A stretch of 64,000 nucleotides of DNA, taken from positions 214,891-278,890 of the forward strand of contig PKTR01000003.1 of assembly GCA_002869065.1 (NCBI GenBank), in the 5' to 3' direction. Within the stretch, counting starts at the first letter, position 1; each line of letters begins with the position of its first letter. The notes beneath the pieces are model-generated. The model had not been told where the DNA came from, did no database searches, and worked only from the letters and a program-made list of their open reading frames with translations. Both the position numbers and the translations under genes were made by a program. Below, piece by piece: positions 37,318 through 47,060 of this stretch. Source of the DNA: Hyphomicrobiales bacterium. GTDB taxonomy: Bacteria > Pseudomonadota > Alphaproteobacteria > Rhizobiales > Rhodobiaceae.

Positions 37318-38351
37318 GCTCGTCCCTTCCCTAACCGTGTGGCGGCATCCGGCAGCGGCCGCGCCATCGACATCGCCGTCGTCTGCCGTTCGCCCATTTC
37401 GGCCAACTGCCTGTCGACCGAATCTTTCCAATGATAGCGCGGAACATAGCCGAGCCGCTCGGTCGCGCGGGCATTGTCCACGCCAGTCTCCTCCATCAGA
37501 TGCACGATGCTGCGCGTCACCAAGGGTTCCCACGGCACCAACGGATCGAGCTTCTCCATCAGCCACGCAAAGGCAAAGGCCGCCGGAAACGGCACGCTGA
37601 AATGCGGCATCGGCAGCCCGTGTTTTTCGTGCAGATGGGTGATCACATCGCGTACAAGCGGCACCTCGGGGCCGACGATGTTGAACGCCTCATAGCCGGA
37701 AAGCCCCTCGGCGGTCGCGGCCAGCGCCACAGCAGCCCCGATATCGCGCCCGTCGATGATCGGCATATGCGTCCGCCCGCCCGCGACCCAGGGCACCAGA
37801 TGGGTCTTCAGCCGCGGAACCAGGATCGGCAACAGGCCGAGGGCATAGCGCGAGCCGGCGAACAGGCCGAGCCGCATGACAACCGGGGTGAAATCCTCAC
37901 CCGCTTCCTCGCGCAGCCGGTCCTCGATCCGCGCCACATTGGCCTCGTGCGGCCAGTAGGCGCGTTTGCGCCCCACACTCATGGACGCCGCCGCCTCCTT
38001 TCCATCCGCCACGCTGACCGTGCTGATGAAGATGAACCGCTTCACGCCGGCCCGCCGCGCCGCCGCGATCAGATCGAGGCTCGGCTTCAGAAACAGCGCG
38101 TCCGAGCGCGCCTTGTACCCCCACAGCGCCGTCCACGCCGCCGCATGGACAACCACATCGGCATCCCTGACCAGCTCGTCGAGATAATCCGCGTCGCGCA
38201 AATCCCCGACCCGGGCTTCCCCGCTGAACCCGGCCTCCAGCTTCGAAGCATCGCGGCACGCCGCAATGGCCTCGACGCCCTTAGTTCCGTCGAGCGCCTC
38301 AAGACAATGGCTGCCGACAAACCCGTTTGCTCCCGTCACCACAACACGCAT
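36993..38351 (-). CDS. NAD-dependent epimerase/dehydratase (extended SDR) with aberrant C-terminal extension
   Basis: 452 residues from the ATG at 38351 (GGAG six bases upstream). Residues 1-340 are a normal extended SDR: TGANGFVGSHCLEAL nucleotide-binding glycines, the DLRD site, the active-site area with ISTVSVADGKEA and YWPHE in place of the classical YxxxK. The last ~110 residues are basic and low-complexity, and they are the out-of-phase translation of the tetR gene. A stop near 37320 seems to have been lost or a frameshift has occurred. Substrate unknown. Confidence 0.75.
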   Translation of the reverse strand: MRVVVTGANGFVGSHCLEALDGTKGVEAIAACRDASKLEAGFSGEARVGDLRDADYLDELVRDADVVVHAAAWTALWGYKARSDALFLKPSLDLIAAARRAGVKRFIFISTVSVADGKEAAASMSVGRKRAYWPHEANVARIEDRLREEAGEDFTPVVMRLGLFAGSRYALGLLPILVPRLKTHLVPWVAGGRTHMPIIDGRDIGAAVALAATAEGLSGYEAFNIVGPEVPLVRDVITHLHEKHGLPMPHFSVPFPAAFAFAWLMEKLDPLVPWEPLVTRSIVHLMEETGVDNARATERLGYVPRYHWKDSVDRQLAEMGERQTTAMSMARPLPDAATRLGKGRACRVRVNAGEVQSWKPHVRCSIAAASTRPPMPTSPRKPASARATSSTTSAPRTTSSRRLRKHALRAFERCWRSGRSTAARLTIASNASLPCSRPMHRTLRSMAARWAR

Positions 38352-38363
38352 CTCGATCTCCAT

Positions 38364-38409
38364 AAAATATTACGTCGTACATCTTAATTTTGTACGTACG
38401 TAATATTTT
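38364..38409. promoter_or_regulatory. Long palindrome upstream of the SDR-tetR genes
   Basis: AAAATATTACGTCGTAC (38364-38380) and GTACGTACGTAATATTTT (38392-38409) are inverted repeats that match except for one extra base. It starts 12 bases before the SDR start codon and is A+T-rich in contrast with its surroundings. TACGTACGTA-type sequences are typical TetR-family operators, so this is the likely operator of the TetR gene at 36739. Confidence 0.7.
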
Positions 38410-38566
38410 TCAAGAGCAAAAAACGAGCGTGGCTGGAATGTCCACATCGAAACGGCCTCGTGGGCGGGCGCGCGGAGGCAAAAAATAGCCAACACCGGCG
38501 GAATGGTGGTAAAGGGAGGCGTCCTTTGAAACGGGTATCTCCCAACCACGAGTCGCGACCTCTCCC

Positions 38567-40768
38567 ATGCTTCGTAACGACATCGAAATCACCCCCGAAC
38601 TGATCGCCGAACACGGCCTCAAGCCGGACGAGTACCAGCGCATTCTCGACCTTATCGGCCGTGAGCCGACGCTGACCGAACTCGGCATCTTCTCGGCGAT
38701 GTGGAACGAGCACTGCTCCTACAAGTCCTCGAAGAAATGGCTGCGCACCCTGCCGACCACCGGCCCGCGCGTCATCTGCGGCCCGGGCGAGAACGCCGGC
38801 GTGGTCGATATCGGCGACGGCAAGGCGGTGATCTTCAAGATGGAGAGCCACAACCACCCGAGCTACATCGAGCCCTATCAGGGCGCGACGACCGGTGTCG
38901 GCGGCATCCTGCGCGACGTCTTCACCATGGGCGCGCGCCCGATCGCGGCGATGAACGCGCTGCGCTTCGGTGCGCCGGAGCACCCGCGCACCCGCCACCT
39001 CGTGTCCGGCGTCGTTGCCGGCGTCGGCGGCTATGGCAACTCGTTCGGCGTGCCGACGATTGGCGGCGAAGTCAATTTCGACAAGAGCTACGACGGCAAC
39101 TGCCTGGTCAACGCCTTTGCGCTCGGCCTCGCCGATATCGACAAGATCTTCTATTCGGCGGCGGCCGGCGTCGGCATGCCGGTCGTGTATCTCGGCTCGA
39201 AGACCGGCCGCGACGGCATCCACGGCGCCTCGATGGCCTCTGCCGAGTTCGACGAGACGACGGAAGAAAAGCGCCCGACCGTGCAGGTCGGCGACCCGTT
39301 CTCCGAAAAGCTGCTGCTGGAAGCCTGCCTTGAACTGATGGCGACCGGCGCGGTCATCGCCATTCAGGACATGGGCGCTGCCGGCCTCACCTGCTCGGCG
39401 GTCGAAATGGGCGCCAAGGGCGACCTCGGCGTCACGCTGAACCTCAATCAGGTTCCCTGCCGCGAAGACGGCATGAGCGCCTACGAGATGATGCTCTCGG
39501 AAAGCCAGGAACGCATGCTGATGGTGCTGAAGCCTGAAAAGCAGGCCGAGGCCGAGGCCGTGTTCCGCAAATGGGCGCTCGACTTCGCCGTCGTCGGCGA
39601 AACCACCGACACGCTGAAATTCGTCGTCGAGCACAATGGCGACGTGATGGCGACGCTGCCGATCAAGGACCTCGGCGACGAGGCCCCGGAATACGACCGC
39701 CCGTGGGTCGAGACGCCGAAGCCGGCACCGCTCGATATGGCCTCCATCGAGGCGCCCGCCGATCTCGGCGCCGCGCTGAAGTCCATCGTCGGCTCGCCCG
39801 ACCAGTGCTCGCGCCGCTGGGTCTGGGAACAGTACGACCATATGATCCTCGGCAACACCGTGCAGAAGCCGGGCGGCGACTGCGGCGTCATCAAGCTGCC
39901 GGGCACCGACAAGGCGCTCGCCATGACCGTCGACGTCACGCCGCGCTATTGCGAGGCCGACCCGTTCGAGGGCGGCAAGCAGGCGGTCGCCGAAGCCTGG
40001 CGCAACATCACCGCCGTCGGCGCCGATCCGCTCGCCGTCACCGACAATCTCAATTTCGGCAATCCGGAAAAGCCCGAGATCATGGGCCAGCTCGTCGGCG
40101 CCATCAAAGGCATCGGGGCTGCCTGCGAAGCGCTTTCCTTCCCCGTCGTGTCCGGCAACGTCTCGCTCTACAACGAGACCCACGGCAAGGCGATCCTGCC
40201 GACGCCGGCGATCGGCGGCGTTGGCCTGATGCCCGACCACAACGCCATGGCAACGCTCGCCTTCAAGGATGAAGGCGACGAGATCCTCTTGATCGGCGGC
40301 CACGGCGAGCATCTTGGCCGCACAATCTTCCTGCGCGACATCCTCGGCCGCGAGGAAGGCCCGCCACCGCCGGTCGACCTCGAGATCGAGAAACGCAATG
40401 GCGACTTCGTCCGCAGCATGATCCGCGCCGGCCACGTCACCGCCTGCCACGACATTTCCGACGGCGGCCTTGCGCTGGCGCTCGCCGAAATGGCCATGGC
40501 CTCAGGCCTCGGCTGCGAGGTCCGCGTGCCGAACCCGGCCCATGTCGCGCTGTTCGCCGAAGACCAGGCCCGCTACGTCGTCACCTGCAAGGGATCGGAC
40601 GTCGAGCGCATCGGCAAGCTCGCGGGCGAAGCCGAAGTTTCCTGCATTTCGCTTGGCGCCGTGGGCGGCAGCAATTTGACAGTTGCCGGTGCCCTCTCCA
40701 TATCCGTTGCAGAGCTTCGCGACGCCCATGAAAGCTGGTTCCCGGCCTATATGGGCGATACACTGTAA
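38567..40768 (+). CDS. purL: Phosphoribosylformylglycinamidine synthase subunit PurL
   Basis: 733 residues, the short form lacking the PurS-like and glutaminase regions, which are supplied by purS (29646) and purQ (30898). It amidates FGAR to FGAM using ATP. Family signatures: [38 protein letters not shown] (ATP/Mg site), [13 protein letters not shown]. It follows the SDR promoter region and is followed after 54 bases by bolA. Confidence 0.97.
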   Translation: MLRNDIEITPELIAEHGLKPDEYQRILDLIGREPTLTELGIFSAMWNEHCSYKSSKKWLRTLPTTGPRVICGPGENAGVVDIGDGKAVIFKMESHNHPSYIEPYQGATTGVGGILRDVFTMGARPIAAMNALRFGAPEHPRTRHLVSGVVAGVGGYGNSFGVPTIGGEVNFDKSYDGNCLVNAFALGLADIDKIFYSAAAGVGMPVVYLGSKTGRDGIHGASMASAEFDETTEEKRPTVQVGDPFSEKLLLEACLELMATGAVIAIQDMGAAGLTCSAVEMGAKGDLGVTLNLNQVPCREDGMSAYEMMLSESQERMLMVLKPEKQAEAEAVFRKWALDFAVVGETTDTLKFVVEHNGDVMATLPIKDLGDEAPEYDRPWVETPKPAPLDMASIEAPADLGAALKSIVGSPDQCSRRWVWEQYDHMILGNTVQKPGGDCGVIKLPGTDKALAMTVDVTPRYCEADPFEGGKQAVAEAWRNITAVGADPLAVTDNLNFGNPEKPEIMGQLVGAIKGIGAACEALSFPVVSGNVSLYNETHGKAILPTPAIGGVGLMPDHNAMATLAFKDEGDEILLIGGHGEHLGRTIFLRDILGREEGPPPPVDLEIEKRNGDFVRSMIRAGHVTACHDISDGGLALALAEMAMASGLGCEVRVPNPAHVALFAEDQARYVVTCKGSDVERIGKLAGEAEVSCISLGAVGGSNLTVAGALSISVAELRDAHESWFPAYMGDTL

Positions 40769-40822
40769 CAACAACGACAAGCGCCGCGAAACGCGGCCGA
40801 CAGAGCTTGGGAGAATGACACG

Positions 40823-41062
40823 ATGGCAATGGACGCGGGCGAAATCGAAGATCTGATCCGGGCAGCTTTCCCCGACGCCGAGATCGAAATTCGCGACCTT
40901 GCCGGCGATGGCGACCACTACGCCGCCGTTGTCGTGTCGGAATCCTTCCGCGGCAAGTCGCGCGTGCAGCAGCACCAGATGGTCTATGAGGCACTGAAGG
41001 GCAACATGGGCGGCGTGCTCCACGCGCTCGCCCTGCAGACCAGCGCCCCGGCGGCTCAGTAG
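40823..41062 (+). CDS. BolA/IbaG-family protein
   Basis: 79 residues. The class II KH-like BolA fold with the conserved FRGKSRVQQHQMVYEAL region, including the invariant His that with a CGFS glutaredoxin binds a [2Fe-2S] cluster. The partner, grxD, lies 1.9 kb downstream and is normally adjacent; an accessory insert separates them here. Confidence 0.94.
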   Translation: MAMDAGEIEDLIRAAFPDAEIEIRDLAGDGDHYAAVVVSESFRGKSRVQQHQMVYEALKGNMGGVLHALALQTSAPAAQ

Positions 41063-41092
41063 CCGCAACAAACGCACATTCGCGGGAATTCG

Positions 41093-41125
41093 AAAGCCGG
41101 CAGGGCTGACCTTGCCGGCTTTTTC
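41093..41125 (+). terminator. Rho-independent terminator after bolA
   Basis: Stem AAAGCCGGCA/TGCCGGCTTT (41093-41102 with 41113-41122), followed by T residues to 41124, 30 bases after the bolA stop. Confidence 0.88.
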
Positions 41126-41249
41126 GTGCCCGAGCGGAGGCCTTGCACTTCCCATTGATACGAAACCCATAGTTTCCGGGAATTGCAGACCCCACCCCTG
41201 CGCGCTTAGGCTGCATCGCAAAGATCCAGTGCACGACGGGAGGTAGACG

Positions 41250-42515
41250 ATGCGGCGAGGCTGGAAGAGCGCGATCGGAGTTGCCGGTGTTCTCGCACTC
41301 GTGGCGGCTATCCTGTTCGGCACGGATTTCGGCCGCGGCATTGTGATGAGCGTGGTCTATCGCGCCGCCGGGCTGACCTCGACGCGGGTAACATTGCCGG
41401 GAGTTTTTTTTCGATACAAGACGGTGATCAGGGTCGACGGCACCGAAGACGTCGTCTTCGACAATGTGGTCGCGTGCAGCACGCGGATCACACGCTCAAA
41501 AGCCAATGGCTCGAGCGTTTTGGCCGGCATGACGCCGAACCTCTTCATCCGCCGCACGAAGGACAACCACGCCGTCCTCGTGACCACACCGTCGATTTGC
41601 AGCTCGGTGCGCGGCAAAGAGTCGAGATATACCTTTTCGCGGGAGGGCTTCCTGCCGCCGGCGGTGGTCTGGTTCGACGACGCCGACGATCTCACCTTCG
41701 GCATCGCCTATGTGACGCAGACGGCCTATGAAAGCCCGAAAAGCCGGCTGGAAGTCATCTCGACCTATGTCGGTCCGGCGACGCCGGAGGAGTTCGAGGC
41801 CTGGTATGACGGGCCGCGCAAGGAAAACCTCGCCAAGCAGGAGTGGATCAACCCGCCGCCCGGCACCACGCGGGCCCGGTGGGACGCGTTCAATGCTTAC
41901 GGCGCGAAGGCGCTGGCAACGCGGGGACGAGCATTTCCCATAGGGTGTTTTGGAGCGCAGAGGTTTGCGCTGACGGCCGAGGGTAGTGAGATCATTCGTG
42001 CTTTTTGGCCGGAGGACCGGCCGCGCTATTGGACGCCGACGCCGAAGGAGTGGACCAAGCTTTTCGATGAACAGTTCACCGGAAAATCCTACTTCATTGG
42101 CAAAAGTGGGCGCACCAACGGAAGTCTCCAGTTTTGGGATGACAATATCGATGCAATTTATGGGCCAAGAATAGATGGTCGCAATGGTGAATGGCCTGCC
42201 GAAACCTATCCTGCAGCGAATAGCCGTAACGCGACTTTCCTAACGGAAGACGCCACAGACAAAGACTACTTCCTGCAGAAGATCTTCTTTGAGAACGGCG
42301 CCAATGACGGCTTTGCCTGGTGCTATGCCGCGAAGGGTACGCCAAGTCGTGTCTACACCGACCCGCTGCGTAGGCACTACTACGCGAACGTAGATGAACA
42401 TCGCGTTCGCTCGACTGATGGTTTCAAGAATGAAATTCAATTCGTATTCGAACGCGAGCAGCACATGTTCCGATTTTTTCACTTCAGCATCCATCCCAGC
42501 GGAGGGATAGAATAA
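41250..42515 (+). CDS. Hypothetical membrane-anchored protein
   Basis: 421 residues, not recognised. An N-terminal hydrophobic helix (about 9-27) looks like a signal anchor; the remainder is soluble with many aromatic residues and a few cysteines. The 3' part (from about 42050) is distinctly poorer in G+C than neighbouring genes. The stop codon overlaps the start of a 25-codon remnant (TAATG at 42513-42517), the form of a translationally coupled pair. It lies inside an insert between bolA and grxD and was probably acquired. Confidence 0.6.
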   Translation: MRRGWKSAIGVAGVLALVAAILFGTDFGRGIVMSVVYRAAGLTSTRVTLPGVFFRYKTVIRVDGTEDVVFDNVVACSTRITRSKANGSSVLAGMTPNLFIRRTKDNHAVLVTTPSICSSVRGKESRYTFSREGFLPPAVVWFDDADDLTFGIAYVTQTAYESPKSRLEVISTYVGPATPEEFEAWYDGPRKENLAKQEWINPPPGTTRARWDAFNAYGAKALATRGRAFPIGCFGAQRFALTAEGSEIIRAFWPEDRPRYWTPTPKEWTKLFDEQFTGKSYFIGKSGRTNGSLQFWDDNIDAIYGPRIDGRNGEWPAETYPAANSRNATFLTEDATDKDYFLQKIFFENGANDGFAWCYAAKGTPSRVYTDPLRRHYYANVDEHRVRSTDGFKNEIQFVFEREQHMFRFFHFSIHPSGGIE

Positions 42516-42592
42516 TGGCAAACTATGATTACCCGACGGGCGTTGCCCTTTATGCTGCCCTGAGCGAACAGGTTTATTGCCGGATTTCTTGA
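42515..42592 (+). pseudogene. 5' remnant of a truncated gene (possibly lipase-like)
   Basis: An ATG overlapping the previous stop opens a frame of 25 codons, [21 protein letters not shown], ending in a TGA. The peptide looks like the beginning of a larger protein, possibly a class 3 lipase-type alpha/beta hydrolase (inference from a short match only). What follows is unrelated and leads into a mosaic repeat, so the gene seems cut off. Confidence 0.4.
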
Positions 42593-42774
42593 ACGCTACG
42601 GCCAGCAGAACACCCCGCGCCGCCGCATTGCGCCAAGGTCTCCAGCACCACCAAACCCAACGATTTTTCCCTTCCCCGATTGAACATCCGCAAAAGCACC
42701 ATATAACCGTGGGAGAGAACGGATCCGGTGTCCGGCGGTTTTGCGCGCGCATGAAACCCGACATGGCCGGACAT

Positions 42775-42898
42775 AGAGCGTATTCCCGAACCGGAGGTCC
42801 GCGTCAGCGAAAAGTGGGAACCGGTTTTCGGACAAGAATACGCGACAAACAAATAGGTAGAGCATTTTCAGTGATTCAACATTCACAGGAAATGCTCT
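42775..42898 (+). repeat. RIME-like mosaic repeat, copy C
   Basis: Same organisation as copy B at 24393-24495: first palindrome around GTGGGAACCGGTTTTCGG, linker, second palindrome AGAGCATTTT...GGAAATGCTCT. It carries a 21-base insertion (about 42791-42811) inside the left arm of the first palindrome. It lies 50 bases before grxD. The surrounding 42593-42948 holds no gene. Confidence 0.82.
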
Positions 42899-42948
42899 GG
42901 ATGGCGATCAGGCCGGGGGACCACCGGCCGAGCGAAAGGGACGAAGAC

Positions 42949-43284
42949 ATGAGCAGCATCAACGACTGGATCAAGCACGAAGTCGACGGCAACGACGTCA
43001 TTCTCTTCATGAAGGGCACCCCGACCTTCCCGCAGTGCGGCTTCTCGGGCCAGGTCGTGCAGATTCTCGACTATCTCGGCGTCGACTATAAGGGCATCAA
43101 CGTGCTCGACAGCGAAGAACTGCGCAACGGCATCAAGGAATTCTCCAACTGGCCGACCATTCCGCAGCTCTACATCAAGGGCGAATTCGTCGGCGGGTGC
43201 GACATCGTCCGCGAGATGTTCCAGGCCGGCGAACTGCACGACGCCTTCAAGGGCAAGGGCATCGCGGTCCGCGAACAGGCCTGA
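42949..43284 (+). CDS. grxD: Monothiol glutaredoxin (Grx4/GrxD)
   Basis: 111 residues from the ATG at 42949; the in-frame extension upstream runs through the repeat and is rejected. The CGFS active site is at Cys30 (PQCGFSGQ), with WPTIPQLY and GGCDI glutathione-binding segments. It carries [2Fe-2S] clusters in iron-sulfur trafficking, normally with BolA. Confidence 0.96.
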   Translation: MSSINDWIKHEVDGNDVILFMKGTPTFPQCGFSGQVVQILDYLGVDYKGINVLDSEELRNGIKEFSNWPTIPQLYIKGEFVGGCDIVREMFQAGELHDAFKGKGIAVREQA

Positions 43285-43324
43285 CGATCTTCGGCCTTCG
43301 GGGTCGGTACACGGTTACAAAAAC

Positions 43325-43359
43325 AAAAAGCCGGAGTGGTCGGACCACCCCGGCTTTTT
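43325..43359. terminator. Bidirectional terminator between grxD and the chemoreceptor
   Basis: AAAAAGCCGG/CCGGCTTTTT stem (43325-43334 with 43350-43359), with an internal GTGGT/ACCAC pairing. A and T runs flank both sides, so it can serve the two convergent genes. Confidence 0.85.
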
Positions 43360-43378
43360 CTTGTCTGCTCGGCTGCGA

Positions 43379-45058
43379 TCAGGCGGCGCGGATGCGCTGC
43401 AGGAACTCGGCCATGGAGCCGCGCAGCTTTTCGGAGCGGGCAAAGAGCTCGCCGACCGCTTCGCGCATTTCCGTGGAAAGCTGTCCGGTCTGATTGGCCG
43501 ACGCGCTGACATTCTCGATCGAGCTGCTGACCTGCTGGGTGCCGGTCGCGGCCTCGGAGATGTTGCGCGCGATTTCGCCGGTCGCCGCGTTCTGCTCTTC
43601 GGCGGCAGCGGCCATCGCCGCGGACCGCTCGGCAATCGTCTCGACCATACCGGCGATGGATTCCGTCGCCGCCGTCGAAAGATCGGCGACCGCCCGCATC
43701 TCCGAGATCTCGCGATCGATTTCCTCGGTCGCCTTGGAGGTCTGCTCGGCCAGCGCTTTCACTTCCGACGCCACCACGGCAAACCCGCGACCCGCTTCGC
43801 CTGCCCGCGCCGCTTCGATGGTCGCGTTGAGAGCCAGCAGGTTGGTCTGTTCGGCAATCGCGTTGATGAGCTGCGTCACATCGCCGATGCGGGCAACCAC
43901 GTTCTGCAGGCTGCCGACCGCCTGATTGGCCTTGGCAACCTCTTCCTGAGCGCTCGCGGCGATCTGTGAAGCGCCGTGGATCTGGCCGTTGATCTCGTGG
44001 ATAGACGCCGACAGCTCCTCGGTCGCACTCGCCACCGTCTGCACATTGCTCGTCGCCTGCCCCGCCGCCGTCGACACGGTCATCGACTGGTTGGTGGTGT
44101 CGTTGGCGATTTCGGCAAGGCTGCCCGCGGTTGCGTTGAGGTGCTCGGTGGCGGCAAGGATCTCTTCCGAGATGCCCATCACCGTCTGCTCGAACTCGGC
44201 CGCAACACGCTCGCGCTCGGCGCGCCGGTCGGCTTCGGCTTCCGCCTTGGTGCGTTCGGCGGCCTCTTCCATTTCCCGCGTGCGCACGAGATTGTCGCGG
44301 AACACGGCAAGCGCATCCGTCATGCGGCCGATCTCGTCACGCCCGTTCTCATGCGGCAGATCCACAGTAAGGTCGTTCTCGGCGAGCTTCTGCGTCTTCT
44401 CGGCAAGATCGGACAACGGCCGTGAAACCAAAACATAATTGAGGAAGCCGAGCAGAACCGCGACGCCGGTCAGCACCACCGCGCTGAAAAGCGCGATCAT
44501 TTCGACAAGGCTGAGGCTGCTCTGCTGCGCTTCGGCGAGTTTCCCCTGCCGTGCGGTCAAATCTGTAAGCAGGTGGTGGATATTCTCCTCGACCTTGCCA
44601 ATCGCCGCCGTACCGCGACCCGTCGTCTCCATGGCGCGCGCCAGGTCGACGGTCATCGGATCTCGCATCAGCGTGATCTGCTTCATGGTGTAGTCGTTGA
44701 GCCACCCACGCCAGCCGCTCTCGACCTCAGCGATCGTCAGCGCTGGATCGACGTCGGCAAGCGCGGCCTTGATGCCGTCCAGTTCCTTGCCGATCTGGGC
44801 GGTCCCCTTTTCGACCTCGCCGACCCAGCTGCGATCGCCGGTCAGGAAGAAGGTCTTAGCGGCGACGATCTGATCGGTCATGAGGATATCGAGTTCGCGG
44901 ATATCCTGGATCAGAGCCTGGATGCGGCCGTTTTCCTCAACCGCCGTCACCGCCGACACCGATTGCGAGTAAATGAAGATGCTGGTCCCGACGCCGACGA
45001 GCGCCATGACCATGAAAGCTGCGATCCCTTTCAGGGAGACGGACATATTCTTGAACAT
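43379..45058 (-). CDS. Methyl-accepting chemotaxis protein
   Basis: 559 residues. TM1 at about 11-31, a periplasmic four-helix-bundle-like sensor (about 32-185), TM2 at about 188-210, HAMP to about 265, then the signalling domain with hairpin tip [20 protein letters not shown] (the conserved CheA/CheW contact). It ends in IRAA without a CheR-binding pentapeptide. The gene begins 12 bases behind a periplasmic-protein gene, so the pair is likely a sensor unit. Confidence 0.93.
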   Translation of the reverse strand: MFKNMSVSLKGIAAFMVMALVGVGTSIFIYSQSVSAVTAVEENGRIQALIQDIRELDILMTDQIVAAKTFFLTGDRSWVGEVEKGTAQIGKELDGIKAALADVDPALTIAEVESGWRGWLNDYTMKQITLMRDPMTVDLARAMETTGRGTAAIGKVEENIHHLLTDLTARQGKLAEAQQSSLSLVEMIALFSAVVLTGVAVLLGFLNYVLVSRPLSDLAEKTQKLAENDLTVDLPHENGRDEIGRMTDALAVFRDNLVRTREMEEAAERTKAEAEADRRAERERVAAEFEQTVMGISEEILAATEHLNATAGSLAEIANDTTNQSMTVSTAAGQATSNVQTVASATEELSASIHEINGQIHGASQIAASAQEEVAKANQAVGSLQNVVARIGDVTQLINAIAEQTNLLALNATIEAARAGEAGRGFAVVASEVKALAEQTSKATEEIDREISEMRAVADLSTAATESIAGMVETIAERSAAMAAAAEEQNAATGEIARNISEAATGTQQVSSSIENVSASANQTGQLSTEMREAVGELFARSEKLRGSMAEFLQRIRAA

Positions 45059-45070
45059 GGTTTTTAGCCC

Positions 45071-45688
45071 TTAGCTCCCGGCGCCTGTACGGCGCATCAA
45101 TTCGCTCAGATTGACTTCGATCGTGGCCGCGCCGATCGGCGTTTTGCCATCCTCGGCCGCGAGCGTCATGTTGAGCTGCGCCCGCCAGATCTTGAAGTCT
45201 TCGTCCCATTCCGGCTCGTCGACGAAGACCGTGCCGGCGCCGGCCGGAAACGTCTTCTGGAACTTGCCTTCATCGCCCTGCCAGAAATCCGAGGTGATCG
45301 ACGACTGGCCGACATTGAGGCCCTTGTTGTCCATCACGAAGATCTCCACGAACATCCCGAGCGACTGGCCCTGGATGCGCGTCAGATAGACGGAAAGCGG
45401 ATTGGACAGGGTGGCCGCGATCAGCGGCTTGTCGTCCTGCTCGCGCTCGGCGCGCCACTGCTTGTCGAGCGCGTCGATCTTCTCCTGCGAAAGTGCGCCA
45501 TAGCGTTCGTTCTGTCCCTCGACCGACAGGCGCACGATCTCGGTATCGACCCAGGAACGCACCTGCTTGACGAAGTCGGGACCGAGCAACGCCGCCGCAT
45601 CGGGCGGCGAACCAACGGGCTCGGCCATCGCCGTGCCGCAACAGGCGGCAAAGACGCTAGCTGCCAACATTGTACGGAGTTTAGTCAT
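45071..45688 (-). CDS. Periplasmic sensor-like protein paired with the chemoreceptor
   Basis: 205 residues with a signal peptide (cleavage near AMA-E at about 22). The fold appears similar to single Cache/PDC-type sensor modules (MFVEIFVMDNKGLNVGQSSITSDFWQGDEGKF is the recognisable sensor strand-loop pattern seen in Cache domains). It is transcribed just ahead of the chemoreceptor with a 12-base gap. A role as a soluble ligand-binding partner is inferred. Confidence 0.72.
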   Translation of the reverse strand: MTKLRTMLAASVFAACCGTAMAEPVGSPPDAAALLGPDFVKQVRSWVDTEIVRLSVEGQNERYGALSQEKIDALDKQWRAEREQDDKPLIAATLSNPLSVYLTRIQGQSLGMFVEIFVMDNKGLNVGQSSITSDFWQGDEGKFQKTFPAGAGTVFVDEPEWDEDFKIWRAQLNMTLAAEDGKTPIGAATIEVNLSELMRRTGAGS

Positions 45689-45997
45689 GATGGGCCCTTT
45701 TCAAGAAAGTTTGCCCATTTTGCAGCCAAAAGCATTGAACAAAGGTTTAACTATTGCAGTAACCGTTCATTTTCTGGACAAATTCCCTGGAATTATTTCC
45801 GAATCTCGTACTATTGAAGGGAATTAGATCGCCGAGCCTTTTCTTGCCCCACCGGGACAAAAGTGTCTCACCCCCTTGATAAGGATGCCGGACGGGCCGA
45901 GATTCAAGGAAGACAAAGGCGCCCGGAATTCACCCCGCGCAACCCGTCGCGGCCGGTGATTTCGGCACCCCCGGGCTCAAGCATCGGGTGTCATGAC

Positions 45998-47050
45998 ATG
46001 GCACAGCGAAACCACGGCGATCCTCGGAACATCGAACCGGCGGCTTTCCCGCATCAAGGGGGGCCGCGCGATCGGCTTCGCTTCGCCCTGCGCTACGCGG
46101 TCCTGGCGCCCTCCTCGCACAATTCGCAGCCCTGGCGATTTCGACTGCACGACGATCATGTCGACATTCTCGCCGACAACACCCGCGCCCTGTCGGCCGT
46201 TGACCCGCAGCGGCGGGAACTCGCGATGTCGTGCGGCGCCACGGCCGAGCATCTGCTTATCGCGCTTGCCGCATTCGGCATCGGCACCGAATGCCGCCTG
46301 CTGCCGGAGCCGGAGCGCCCGGACCTCGTCGCCCGCGTCACCGTCACGGGCAGCGTCGACCCAACGACCCACGATCGCGACCTCGTCGCCGCGATCCTCA
46401 CGCGCCACTGCGACCGTACACCTTACGCGCCGACCGAGTTGCCGGACTTCGTGCTCGACGATCTCACCGAGGCAACGCGCACGCTCGGCATCGATCTGCG
46501 TCTGGTGCTGGATGACGAAGGGAAATCGGCCATCGCCGGTCTGGTGGCGGAAGCAACGCGCCGGCAACATGCCGATCCCGCCTTCCGCGCCGAGCTGAGC
46601 GACTGGATGCGCCGCGCTGCGGCTCCCGGAAAAGACGGGCTGTCGATGGCAGGCTTCGGCGCTCCCGATCTGGCAACACCTCTGCTTGCCGCAGCCATCC
46701 GCCGCTTCGACATTGGATCGTTGCTCGCAAAGGGCGACCGGGCGCGCATGGACGCAACACCGGTCCTCGCGGTGATGCTGAGCCCCGGCGACACACTAAC
46801 GGACTGGCTGAAAACCGGCCGTGCGCTCGCCCGCCTGTTCCTGACCGCGACCGTCGCCGGCGTTTCGCTCGCCCTCGTCAACCAGCCGGTCGAAATCCCC
46901 GACCTGCGCGCCCATCTCGCAAGCCTCGTCACGGACGGTAGCGACCATCCGCAACTGCTCCTGCGCCTCGGCTATCCGGCTGGTGCGAACGCCAAGCCAA
47001 ACCGGCCAAGCGCCCGCCGCTCGCTGGATGATGTTCTGGCGGAAAGCTGA
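45998..47050 (+). CDS. Acg-like nitroreductase-fold flavoprotein
   Basis: 350 residues from the ATG at 45998; a GTG at 45863 would add 45 unconserved residues. The motif RYAVLAPSSHNSQPWRF is typical of the Acg family of FMN-binding nitroreductase-like proteins, with a second half RLGYPAGANAKPNRPSARRSLDDVL. These are duplicated nitroreductase folds that may sequester FMN. No clear operon partner; the next gene is convergent. Confidence 0.82.
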   Translation: MAQRNHGDPRNIEPAAFPHQGGPRDRLRFALRYAVLAPSSHNSQPWRFRLHDDHVDILADNTRALSAVDPQRRELAMSCGATAEHLLIALAAFGIGTECRLLPEPERPDLVARVTVTGSVDPTTHDRDLVAAILTRHCDRTPYAPTELPDFVLDDLTEATRTLGIDLRLVLDDEGKSAIAGLVAEATRRQHADPAFRAELSDWMRRAAAPGKDGLSMAGFGAPDLATPLLAAAIRRFDIGSLLAKGDRARMDATPVLAVMLSPGDTLTDWLKTGRALARLFLTATVAGVSLALVNQPVEIPDLRAHLASLVTDGSDHPQLLLRLGYPAGANAKPNRPSARRSLDDVLAES

Positions 47051-47060
47051 GCCGACCCCA

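Noticed and set aside
38384-40450. A 688-codon minus-strand frame opposite purL
   Set aside because: Mirror frame of a certain gene; no domain, no ribosome-binding site, composition of a shadow frame.
42577-42948. Upstream extension of grxD
   Set aside because: It is translated from the mosaic repeat and remnant sequence; monothiol glutaredoxins start at MSSINDWI-like residues.
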